From the NCBI GenBank assembly GCA_019022495.1, contig JAFEKR010000064.1, positions 79,567 to 143,566 of the forward strand: a DNA stretch of 64,000 nucleotides. Direction: 5' to 3'. The notes under the pieces are model-generated. The model saw only the letters and a program-made list of their open reading frames with translations. It was not told where the DNA came from and made no database searches. The DNA is from Epichloe hybrida. Its lineage: Eukaryota > Ascomycota > Sordariomycetes > Hypocreales > Clavicipitaceae. The position numbers were made by a program, and so were the translations under genes. Every line of letters begins with the position of its first letter. The stretch's first letter is position 1. Positions 1 through 9,302 of the stretch are shown here, piece by piece.

Positions 1-658
1 ACATGGGCATCTCGGATCCCGGCGCACAGCTGCGGCTGTATGTACAATGTACCCTTCCTTGACTGGAATCGCATGCATGAACCCATCTTCATCTACTCCG
101 TACCGAGTAATAACACATCAACACTTCTCGTCTCTCCAGTCCCTCCAGACACCGAGGCCAACCCACAATCTCTCCCCCACAATTTACGGCCTAGACCTTC
201 GGAGGCTTGGATTATTCACGCGTCATGCATCACCAGGGAAAACTTCTGAGTAGACACGTGCGTCGTGCAAGAAAAAAATATTGAAGAAATGTACATGCCT
301 CGTCGGATTTTTGACCCAACACTTAGTTTCCAGCACAGGAAACGGTTATCTATAGTTACACCAGGAATCCTGCCCTGTCAAAGCTGCAGGCGTGCTCACT
401 TGTCCCCAAAGCCGTCGCTCATGTCCAATATGCAGACATGTGCTGGTGGCAGGCCGATGATATATATTTTTGTACGCAAAAGAGGAAACGGGAATTGGAG
501 AAAGTGAACTTGCGTGCGCAATCGTGTCGTTAGGCACCCCCAGCCACGGCAACCAACCGTCTCCCACCCATGTTGCTTGGAGATACGCTGGGGTTTATGT
601 GATCAAGTGCCCCCGAAGATGGTGTCAAATCCAATAGGGGTCGCTGCGGATGCCTCTT
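1..658. other. intergenic, left window edge
   Basis: No gene could be supported here. The open frames are short, overlapping and compositionally ordinary. The right end is the 3' flank of the minus-strand zinc transporter, whose stop codon lies at 659-661. Confidence 0.5.
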
Positions 659-2431
659 CTAAAGCATCTTTGGGGTAGATGGTGTCGCCCCTGTGCTACG
701 CCCTCGGGTACACCAGCATCCGTAGTCGCCTTCCCGCTCTACCTGGATCACCGCCTCGACGCCTTGGCTGAGCAGATAATCCCGAACTCGGTCGCGTGTC
801 TCGTCCATGGCTGCTCCTCTCGCCACGACAATGTGCACGACGCCTACCAGCTTCTCGCCGTCCTCGCTTCCTGTGCGATCGTCTAGCCAGAACTTGGGTG
901 CCCAGTAGTTCACAACGCCCCGTTGTTGCAAAATCCCACCAAGGGTGTTCCGTAGACTATATTCCGTCACTTCGGGGACGCTTAGAAGAAGACGCTTTGC
1001 TGAGGAGATGACGAGTGGCTTGGAAGACAAAAAGATGAGGATGGCAATGAAGCACGACGCCAACGGATCCCACCCAGACCAACCCCAAATGCTAGTCAAC
1101 GCCGTTGACACAATGACCGACACACTCCCCAAAGTATCCGCCAAAATGTGCAGGTAAATACCGTGCATGTTTTCGTTATCATGCGCGTGGCCGTGGGCAT
1201 GGCCCCCGCCGCCATGTGAGTGGTCGTGTTCGTGGCCATGACTGTGGTCGTGGCTATGCGAAAGATCGTGTCCGTGGCTGTGACTATGGCTGTGACCGTG
1301 GCTGTGACCGTGGTGATGATGGTGACCAAATGCCATCATACCAACCAAGTTGACGGCAAGCCCTAAACTACTAACAACGAAGAGCTCGCCAAGTCGCTTG
1401 GTCTTGGTACCCTCCCATAACCGTTCAAATGCCTCAAAGGCGATCTCAGTGCTCAGGAGCCTATCGGTCATGGTCAGTTGTTTTTGGCAAGACAAATACC
1501 CCCGTAAAAAGGGAACCTACATCAACAGAATGCCATTGGCAAATCCCGACAAGGTTTCTATTTTTCCAAACCCATATGGAAATCTCTGGCTTGGGGGCCA
1601 TTTGCTCAGGACCGCGGCCAAAAGTCCTACCAAGAGAGCAACACAATCGAAGAACATGTGTACGCTGTCGCTGAGGAGGCCTAATGAGTCGGTGACATAA
1701 CCATAAAATGCTTGCACGACCATGAAACAGAAATTTAAACTGAGCAAAGCCATTAGTTCAACCGTGCAGAAAAGGCAGCAAGACCAAGCTTACGTCAAGA
1801 AGTAGAAGATCCTCCTGGAATCCTTCTCAGCGAGTATGGCATGCAAAATAGGGTATTCTGCCGTGTACTTGAGCAGCGTCCTTGTGAACAAAGACCTCGG
1901 GGCCTTGCTCTCGTTCGCCTTATGGGAATGGGAATGGCCATGACCATGGTCGTGACTGTTATTGTGATCGTGGCCGTGGCCGTTGTTGTGGTCATGACTA
2001 TGGCTATGACTATGGCTATGGCTATGGTTGTGATCATGTTTTTCGCCATGACTATGATTTTGACCATGGTTGTTCTTAATCGGTGGTGAATAAGGAGTTG
2101 AAGTTGCGTCGGGGCCAGGAGTAATGATGTTCTTCCCGCCGGCAGTCATCTCTTGTGTCCATCCGTCGAGAGAATCTAGGGACGGTGGCGGGAACTTTTC
2201 CCTGTGCAAAGAAGCACCTGTATTGGAGGGGTGAGACCCTTGTCGAGCATGGTGATCGTGTCGAGAATGCGAATGCGGCCGGTCGTGATCGTGTCCATCT
2301 TCTTCGATGGACGCGGGGAGCGATCCAGTAGACATGGACGTGCGCCAGGTATTCAGTGATGACTGGGAATTGATATGCTGATGATGGGCGTGAGGAAGCG
2401 CAGAAGACGGCAGGGCGTATGGCGATGCCAT
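659..2431 (-). CDS. msc2: Msc2-type cation diffusion facilitator zinc transporter
   Basis: A cation diffusion facilitator that would move Zn2+ out of the cytosol into the secretory pathway; yeast Msc2 acts at the ER. Exons read on the minus strand are 2431-1794, 1739-1521 and 1460-659, giving 552 residues in a closed frame. Introns are 54 and 60 nt with GTAAGC...CAG and GTAGGT...TAG ends. The N-terminal ~210 residues are polar and His/Ser rich. The membrane part starts after FYFLT with the CDF signature GLLSDSVHMFFDC, which supplies the HxxxD-type zinc site, followed by FPYGFGKIETLSGFANG. A long His-Gly/Ser loop follows, then HILADTLGSV, the second zinc-site helix. The soluble C-terminal domain ends near QVEREGDYGCWC. 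The start at MASPYALP was preferred because related proteins, as remembered, begin this way; the frame stays open to 2947 with an alternative ATG. The S. cerevisiae protein is longer, with extra N-terminal helices absent here. Confidence 0.9.
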
Positions 2432-3470
2432 CGTTGTCGAGGCGGCGCGAGGGCCCTTCGGCAATCTTGTTTGTGACGCTGAGGCTGAATGCGGATGCGT
2501 GTCGCTATGGGCGGCAGGGCTGATCAGACGCCCAGTGCGGTGCGGGCGTTGATAATTTCGGACGGGAGATGTTGATGCTCCCGACAGCTCAATATCACCC
2601 TCATCAGCTTCGAATATGTGGCCAAGGCTGCCGCCTGTGGGCGAGCTAAGGTCGAAGCGTTCGAATTGGCGACAAGTCGGGAAATGTTTTTCGTGTGGGT
2701 TTATGAGAATGGAGAATGCCACCGCGTCGTGAGGCGGTGATAAAAAGGAGAGACAGAAGAAGCCACAGGGAGAATGTCTGGACTCTGGAGGCGCCTCTCT
2801 GCCGACGCCCCCGGCACGTGGGGCGTGCAGCCAATCGAGAAAGTGGTCTGGTGGCTGCAAGCCTAGCCTCAGCCACCCAAGATGGATATGAAGCATAAGC
2901 TGGCGTCGCGTCCAGTGTGGCGGCAGCGGCGCAAGTGACGACGTCAACTTCTCCTAATTAGATAGGCGGTAAAAGTCACTCACATAGCTTGCAGTATCTT
3001 GGTACGAATTCGCACTTATGTACAGTCAGTCAGTCAGTCAATCGGTCAGTCAGTCAATTTTTTTCAACTCTTCTTACTTTTAGACTGGGCTAAAATATAT
3101 TGAACCACCTATGTAAGAGCTCTCCAGCTAGTCGTCACCCCTGCCAGTACTCAAGTGTATTTCTCCGTGCATCCCCGCCGAACATCGACTTCCTTCTCCA
3201 CAGGCGGCCATTGGCGGGCGGGATGGAGCCACCAAGCTACTTCTCATCGCCGCCACTGCCTAGTCTTGGTGCAGTACTCCGTGAAAGCGCCTTAGTAAAA
3301 ATTTTTTAGCCTGTTTACTTTGCCATTAGGGGGTCTCGCAACCCCAAAAAAAAAGAGGGGGCTGGTACGAGTCTTAGTGGAAACGCCCAAGCCGAGACTA
3401 AAGAGCAATGAAAAAGTCTGTCGGCGGCGGTACAGCGACACCGGCCCCGTTACCACATGGCAACGGGGCC
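2432..3470. other. intergenic between msc2 and tRNA-Pro
   Basis: Upstream region of msc2. An open frame continuous with msc2 extends to 2947, but its composition does not look like conserved protein, so it is probably 5' leader. A CAGT tetranucleotide repeat lies at 3023-3057, followed by a T tract. No other gene seen. Confidence 0.5.
3023..3057. repeat. (CAGT)n microsatellite
   Basis: About eight CAGT units with two diverged ones, just upstream of a poly-T tract. Confidence 0.85.
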
Positions 3471-3476
3471 AAAAAA
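3471..3476 (-). terminator. Pol III terminator of tRNA-Pro
   Basis: Six A on the plus strand, which is TTTTTT on the tRNA strand, five bases past the discriminator base of the tRNA-Pro gene. This is the usual RNA polymerase III stop. Confidence 0.8.
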
Positions 3477-3481
3477 CTTAG

Positions 3482-3579
3482 GGCTTCGCCGGGGATCGAA
3501 CCCGGGACCACTCACAATAACCCTATGGATTAAGGGGGCTTTCCCCGAAGCGAGTATATTACCACTATACCACGAAGCC
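3482..3579 (-). tRNA. tRNA-Pro(CGG) with intron
   Basis: The reverse complement folds as a tRNA. The seven-base acceptor stem GGCTTCG pairs with CGAAGCC. The D arm is TGGTATAGTGGTAATATAC, which also serves as the A box. The anticodon stem CTCGC pairs with GTGAG, and the T arm CCGGGTTCGATCCCCGG serves as the B box. The loop reads TT-CGG-G, giving anticodon CGG for proline. About 26 nt of extra sequence directly after the base 3' of the anticodon is the canonical nuclear tRNA intron position. The base after the acceptor stem is C, acceptable as a fungal tRNA-Pro discriminator. A T6 terminator follows directly. Confidence 0.93.
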
Positions 3580-4570
3580 ACCGATGTTGTCAAGTTTCCA
3601 AGTATTTCACCCTATATAATCAGTCCCATGCCGTAACCATTTGTGGTTGTGCTGACGTTGGAGTCACCCTCGGCAACTTCTTCACTACGTGTGGTATGAG
3701 ATGTCTCTTCATCTCAGAGAATATACCACCCATACACATTCATCTTTGAATGACCGATCTCGCGACCTATCTGTTTGACTTTTACTGCGTAGCTAGAACC
3801 CCTATATTAGAGAACAGGTTAGCATCTAGCCAACTAGAATCAACAACTATCGAGACACTCATTATCAACGTTCTATATCGTGTTCCTAGAACTGCCAAGC
3901 TGCATATTGAACTATGACGTCTATTGTCACCGGATATGCCGCCGTTGCTCGTGGCTTTAGCTTGCTACTTACTTATAAACCATGGGTCGTGCATGAAGCC
4001 ATCTTTTTCTCCCTCCTCTACGTCCTTATCCGCACCCATTATTGTGTTTTCCTCGTTGACCGCCTCGTGACTCACATCGCGCGACACGACGCGGATCATC
4101 ATGCATCTTGTACGGTTAGCAAATATTCACCTAGCTAGCTATAGCTAGCATCTTTTGTGTAGTAACAAGCCCCAGGGGAAAGAACCCGAGAATTAATTTT
4201 AAAAGCTACTTTATGCATAGAAGCAATCAATTCTTGCCGCAGGCTACTCCGTAGTCGGAGAGTTTAAATGGGAATATTGAGTTTGACGACACCTTTCCTC
4301 GGCAGCCACATTAGCACCAGAACAGGAAAACTTACTTGCAATAATGAAACAAGAAATATATATACACGGAGTAGTCCGTAATATAAACCAGACCCTTTCC
4401 CGCTTGCAATACATCGTTCCTCACCACCCAACCCGTGCTCATCATCACCACATGTACTCACAGCTTCGCTGGCCACAATCTTTGATAAAAAATTTCTTCT
4501 TCTTTCTAAATCTGATACTCAGTCTCGCAATTATCCTTCGTCAGTTGTTCACTCGTTCTTCTCTGCCAGC
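3580..4570. other. intergenic upstream of the M28 gene
   Basis: Probably promoter and 5' leader of the aminopeptidase-like gene. A 74-codon frame at 3914-4138 is not recognisable. Short palindromic GCTAGC/TAGCTA repeats lie at 4129-4150. Two copies of the ACTCCGTA/ACGGAGTA motif occur at 4247-4262 and 4366-4380. No other gene seen. Confidence 0.4.
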
Positions 4571-6042
4571 ATGAGGTTCATTCAGGCGCTCCTCGCCTGG
4601 ATTGTGCCCATTGCATCTGCTCACATCCTGGAGCCAGGCGAAACCAACAACAAGGAGGTGCTTCCCGACAAGGAGTTCTTGATTGAAACCGCCCCAGGAG
4701 AGACACAATGGGTGACTTTAGATGACAAGTGGAAACTCCGCCGGGTAAGTGCCTGCCTGCCTGCTGCTGGATGTTACAGCCTCACATCCTAGGCATCACA
4801 TCCTAGGCATCACCTTCCCTTTCCTTCCAAGACATGACGTCTCGCATTCCATTCACTTGCATCGTTCTGCACCTATCGCGCCAGGCCTACAACCGGCCGC
4901 AGCTTGCAGCTTGCACAAATATACTAACCCTCGCTCCTCCTTACATCAGAATGGGCAAAGGTTCATGGACATCACTGCGACTCGGGATTTGGGCACTGTG
5001 AATACAGCTGCGAAGGAACCAGTCATATTCCCTTACAAGTGTAGGCACAGTTTCGGAGTCAAGCCGCTTATCAAATATATGAGTGAGCGTCGCATGCGAA
5101 GAAACCTGAAGTGGCTGACCAGCTTCCACACACGATACTACAACTCGGAGTACGGTCGTCAGTCGTCTGACTGGATACTTGAAACTGTCAAGTACCTCAC
5201 CAAGAGATCTGTCATCAAGAACCGTGAGCTCTCGCACTTTGTTACTTTCAAGAGGTTTGACCATCCGTGGAAGCAAAGCTCTGTCATTGCAAGAATTGCT
5301 GGAGAGTCCGAAACCACCATTGTAATCGGAGCCCACCTGGACTCTATCAACCTGTGGCTGCCCACGCTGTCCGCCCCTGGAGCTGATAGTGGTGGAAGCG
5401 GTGCCGTTACCATCCTGGAGGTGTTCAGCGCCTTGCTCGAGTCACCACATCTTCGGAAGCAAAAGGCCGCTAACACGATTGAGTTTCACTGGTACAGCGG
5501 TGGGGAGGGCGGCCTGCTGGGTAGCCAAGCCATTTTCCGGGACTACGAGAAATACGAACATGACGTCAAGGCTATGCTGCAGCAGGACATGACTGGTTAT
5601 ATCAAGGGCACTTGGACGCAGGCCTGCCTGAAAGGTTTGGTGTCGTTGTTGACCATGTTGATGCCGGTCTGACCAGATTTATCAAGACGGTCATCGAGCA
5701 GGTACGTCAAGGATCTGTCAAAGATCCGTCATGCGCCATCAGTGGAATGTCTGAACAAGCACACTGACCCGTCTTTTCTAGTATTGCAGCATCCCATGGG
5801 TTGAAACCGAGTGTGGCTACGCCTGCTCCGACCATGCCTCCGCCTCAAAGGCCGGGTATCCCTCAGCATTTGTTATGGAGTCCTCGTTTGGGAATTTGAA
5901 CCAACACATACACAATTCGTCGGACCTCATCGACAACGTGTCTTTTTACCACATGCTCGAGCATGCGAAAATGACGCTAGGATTTGCTTACGAGCTTGCT
6001 TTCCACAAGTTTGAAACAACAAAAATGATCATGGACGGCTGA
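4571..6042 (+). pseudogene. secreted M28 leucine aminopeptidase relative, active site lost, frameshifted
   Basis: Exons are 4571-4744, 4950-5701 and 5782-6042. It follows fungal secreted leucine aminopeptidases: signal peptide (MRFIQALLAWIVPIASA), propeptide with APGETQWVTLDDKW, then the M28 domain. Zinc ligands His187 and Asp189 are in [16 protein letters not shown] and, in exon 3, [10 protein letters not shown] are also kept. Two essential positions have changed. The bridging-Asp motif, usually GADDDGSG, reads GADSGGSG, so the zinc-bridging Asp is Ser205. The usual [10 protein letters not shown] reads [10 protein letters not shown], so the general-base Glu is Gly243. In addition, at about 5610-5612 one base appears missing: before it the frame reads KGT, after it [12 protein letters not shown] is in the +1 frame, and exon 2 is 752 nt rather than a multiple of three. 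The rest to the C-terminus reads well. Intron 1 contains a 15-bp tandem duplication. The frameshift could be an assembly error; the residue losses could not. Confidence 0.82.
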
Positions 6043-6629
6043 TGAGACATTCAAAGTCACTCTTTATTATGCACGTCTTTTAACATTATAACGCCGGGAC
6101 TAGACCTTGTGCGAATCTTTCCGCGCTGCTATATGCGAACGGTCAGAGTGGGTAACACCACGGCTCGACAAGTAATAAAACAAGGATCTACGAAGTAATT
6201 ACTGCCAGAGAGAGGGGGAGGGAGCTTTGCCATCCATCAGCAGCAACCGACAGCAATCGCACCCCATTGTTTTAACAGAACCTTTGCGTACTTTGAATTA
6301 AGCTATTTGTAAACTTAGGACTTAGGGACAATGGCGTTAAGCACCATAGATGAAAGATAATTAACCTTGCATTGCTTAGAGATGCCACATCCCACATCAG
6401 CTCTGCCAATACCGCCGAGCCGGATGTAATTTGACTTGCCCCCGATGCCGCTCTTAATGTACGAGTTTCAATGTTGTATACGGGTCTCGATTATAGCTAA
6501 GAACTAGGCTAAGTAGACTAATAAGGAGTCCAATAAACTCGGCTGATACCAAGATGCCGGAGTGGTCTGTATCATGATGAAGAGGTTGCGATGTTAGGAT
6601 TCTTTGAGGGGACGAGGATTGTTATAAAA
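6043..6629. other. intergenic between M28 relative and ART-like gene
   Basis: The 3' flanks of two convergent genes. No gene or strong repeat seen. Confidence 0.5.
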
Positions 6630-7961
6630 CTACCCATTGAAGGCCGATAACTCTGCGACTGTGACCGGGAATACCTGCAAGCTCTCACAACAGAACTGCT
6701 CCAAAAGAAATTCCCCGTCCAAATGCCACACATACTGTATTGCTGGGCGTCCTTCTTGATCTTTCATAACATCTCGTTCTCTGATCTCCTCATAACTCCT
6801 CATACGCCCAAAGTGGTGGTTTGGCCCAGTCGCAGTAGTTCCAATGATTAAAGTCGCCTTATTTAATAGTCTTCTCAAGTCCTTTGGACCTAGTTTTCCG
6901 TTTCGACTATAGTATATGACTTTTTCCCAAGTTTTATCAATCCCATTTGGGTCCCAATAGATCTTGTAAACTTGATCCGCTGGGAGAGACTCAATCGCAG
7001 AATTGGGGATAGTGATCTGTAGTATTGCAGCTGAGCCGCCCTTAACGCGGTGTTTCGCCCAGTTGGCGTACCGCACAGCCATGTCTCGATCAACAGCAAA
7101 GTAGCCTCCACCTGTGCGAGATAGAAAGTCAGTTTGGGGGTAGGACATAAGCGCGCTCGTGTCGATAGAGCCATCATTAGGGTTTACAATGTCCTTGAGC
7201 CGACGCTGAGAGATCCCCTTGAAGAGTTTGATGTGGCCAGGTTGTGTATGGCCAGCTTCCATTGCGAATCTTGATGTTGAGGTATGTAGGGACTTTCCTC
7301 CGCGTTCTTGGATAGTCCAACGCTGTTCATATTGTGATCCTCCGAGATGCTCTCGTGGGCGCTGGATTGCCATTTGTCGCTCATAAGACGCAGCTTGGAT
7401 GTCTTCAAGCCCAAAATAGCGTTCCTCTATAGTATCTCGAAGCCAGTAAAGACACGAGTTCGTGAGACGAATTGAGTTAAAGCGCGGATCCATCATGGTC
7501 GCTTTTAACTCATCATTAATGCCATACCTATCCATGCAATAAGTCCACTCTTCGTTGTTCTCAGAATAGGTATCGTATTCATCATCAGAACCATAAGATC
7601 CAAAATGAAGAAGAATGACTTCAATGTATAGCATATTACCCCGGGGATTGTCTTCATTCTCAGGATCCGTTTCTCGTGGATAAGGCCAATTTGTCCACTG
7701 ATTCCAGATAAATTCTGCTCTTTCCTTTGTGAACCCAAGATAAATTAGGGTTGCTGAAGAGATGAGTGTATCTGGAATAGTAATAAAGTGAAGATCAGAT
7801 GAAGTAGGTGAAACAGGTGTAAGGGGAAGATCTGCATTCTCTTCGTCGCTTGATCCGTTTATTCGAGACCGGTGAAGTCTTATTGTGCCATCGGAGCGCG
7901 GTGGACTAGCTAAACCAGTCTCCACGAGGTTCCTAAAATCGTCTTCTCCGAGAATGGACAT
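6630..7961 (-). CDS. fungal protein with ADP-ribosyltransferase-like C-terminal pattern
   Basis: Single-exon frame of 443 residues, acidic N-terminus, no signal peptide or membrane segment. The N-terminal third is low complexity with acidic clusters. A helical region follows with FTKERAEFIWNQWTNWP. The second half carries the pattern IKLFKGI...DFLSRTGGGYFAVDRDMAVRYANWAK...AAILQITIPNSAIESL (about residues 245-330). This resembles bacterial and fungal ART-fold proteins of the DUF3990 type: a Y/F-[HK]-G-[TI] strand, then Gly-Tyr/Phe-Tyr/Phe and a helix of A..[YW]A. Related fungal proteins with a conserved KIYWD patch downstream occur as expanded families of unknown function. Whether it transfers ADP-ribose is not known; no catalytic Glu motif was clear to me. 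It borders a repeat-rich island. Confidence 0.5.
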   Translation of the reverse strand: MSILGEDDFRNLVETGLASPPRSDGTIRLHRSRINGSSDEENADLPLTPVSPTSSDLHFITIPDTLISSATLIYLGFTKERAEFIWNQWTNWPYPRETDPENEDNPRGNMLYIEVILLHFGSYGSDDEYDTYSENNEEWTYCMDRYGINDELKATMMDPRFNSIRLTNSCLYWLRDTIEERYFGLEDIQAASYERQMAIQRPREHLGGSQYEQRWTIQERGGKSLHTSTSRFAMEAGHTQPGHIKLFKGISQRRLKDIVNPNDGSIDTSALMSYPQTDFLSRTGGGYFAVDRDMAVRYANWAKHRVKGGSAAILQITIPNSAIESLPADQVYKIYWDPNGIDKTWEKVIYYSRNGKLGPKDLRRLLNKATLIIGTTATGPNHHFGRMRSYEEIRERDVMKDQEGRPAIQYVWHLDGEFLLEQFCCESLQVFPVTVAELSAFNG

Positions 7962-8595
7962 TGTACTATTCTAGGTTAGACAGCGTCTTCTTGTGCAGTA
8001 AAGAGAACGATACTTACATAGAGGGGGAAAATCGGATAAGTGCTGTATTGGAAGCAAAAAATGTGAACGACACAAGAAAGAGGCGTAAGTGGTATGCTGG
8101 CAAAAAGTGGAAGTGTGATTGATGCTAGAGAAGAGAAGAGAAGGGGGAGCGTGAAGAAGAGGGAAAAGGGGAGTATTTAACTGGTGCAAGAAGGCGCAAG
8201 AAGGTCGACATTGGCAGGAGTGAGTTTGAATTCGGCCCAGGGCGCCACCAAGACCAAGTGACTTCCTTTGTGCGCCAAATTGAGTCACTCTTTGCCAGCC
8301 TGATCGAATTAAACTTTCCACGCACGCGTGGGAAGGAATAAAGTTGATGAGTGACTAATCTATCATGTGGCGTCCGATAGTGCGTAGAAGGAAATAGAGC
8401 GTGGCTTTGTTGTTTCTAAGGAGAAAGAGGGTGAGCACATGACCCAATGTCTGATCAGAACGTAGGTGCAAGCGTGCTTTCTCTTATGCAAATGCTGCCC
8501 GTGGCGCACAGCAGAGAAAAGAAGGAACTGAAACATTTGTGTTGAACCTCGTGGTCTGTATTATGTTCGTGCAGGCTTTGACGTAATTCTGAGGC
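7962..8595. other. upstream region of ART-like gene
   Basis: AT-moderate intergenic DNA. Reads such as 7971-8321 on the minus strand look like non-coding 5' flank. No gene supported. Confidence 0.4.
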
Positions 8596-8830
8596 TTAGG
8601 TTTGGTTGTTAAGAAGAGGTGTGTCTAGCGGAGAAGGTGAAGTAGTTAACGTTTTCTTGAAGTTTTAATAGATTCGTGTTTAGATTAGTTTAAACACGGG
8701 GGCGAATTTGCATTTTCTTCAGAGATACATGGAATCTCTAGTAACTAATAGAGTTACTAGTGAATTAGGGGTCTCTTAGCCAATGAGGAGATTTTTAGTC
8801 CTTCTATTCTAGTTAAATTGTTATTTAATT
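8596..8830 (+). repeat. direct repeat copy 1 (235 bp)
   Basis: Begins ttaggtttggttgttaagaa and ends ttatttaatt. It matches 8866-9100 along its whole length with roughly 20 to 25 differences, mostly C/T and G/A transitions. It contains the inverted repeat CTAGTAACT...AGTTACTAG. Confidence 0.9.
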
Positions 8831-8865
8831 AGGGTTACTACTAGGAGTAACAAGCTAGAATAGGT

Positions 8866-9100
8866 TTAGGTTTGGTTGTTAAGAAGAGGTGTGTCTAGCG
8901 GAGAAGGTAAAGTAGTTAACGTTTTCTTGAAGTTTTAATAGCATCGTGTCTAGAATAGTTTAAACATAGGGGCGAATTTGCATTTTCTTTAGAGATATAT
9001 AGAATCTCTAGTAACTAATAGAGTTACTAGTGAATCGGGGGTCTCTTAGCCGATGAGGAGATCTTCAGTCCTTCTGGTCTAGTCGAATTGTTGTTTGATT
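8866..9100 (+). repeat. direct repeat copy 2 (235 bp)
   Basis: Second copy of the 8596-8830 element, offset by 270 bases. It shares the internal CTAGTAACT...AGTTACTAG hairpin. The spacer after copy 1 (8831-8865) has a diverged match at 9265-9302, so the original unit was about 270 bp and copy 2 was split by about 165 bp of other sequence. Confidence 0.9.
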
Positions 9101-9264
9101 GGCCAAGAATGCTGCGATGGAATGAGCTTCAGAATGATTCAATTAGATGACTTCCTTTTCTGAAGTTGATGATGAAGATCCCCCAAAACCCTCCCCAGCG
9201 AAAATTCTGCTGAGCGGGGTTTTTGAGTTGGGTGGGGCAGGTGCCTCGCACCTGCCCTCCCCTT

Positions 9265-9302
9265 CAATTGGGGTCGCTACCAGGAGTGACGAGCTGAAAG
9301 GC
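9265..9302 (+). repeat. separated tail of repeat copy 2
   Basis: Reads attggggtcgctaccaggag and onward, against attagggttactactaggag in the tail of copy 1 (8828-8860). The differences are mainly transitions. Confidence 0.65.

Noticed and set aside
1841..2089. Met/Val-rich plus-strand frame
   Set aside because: Antisense of the His-rich segment of the zinc transporter.
8596..9100. Long terminal repeats of a retrotransposon
   Set aside because: Copies are only 35 bases apart, lack TG...CA ends and no reverse transcriptase lies between them.
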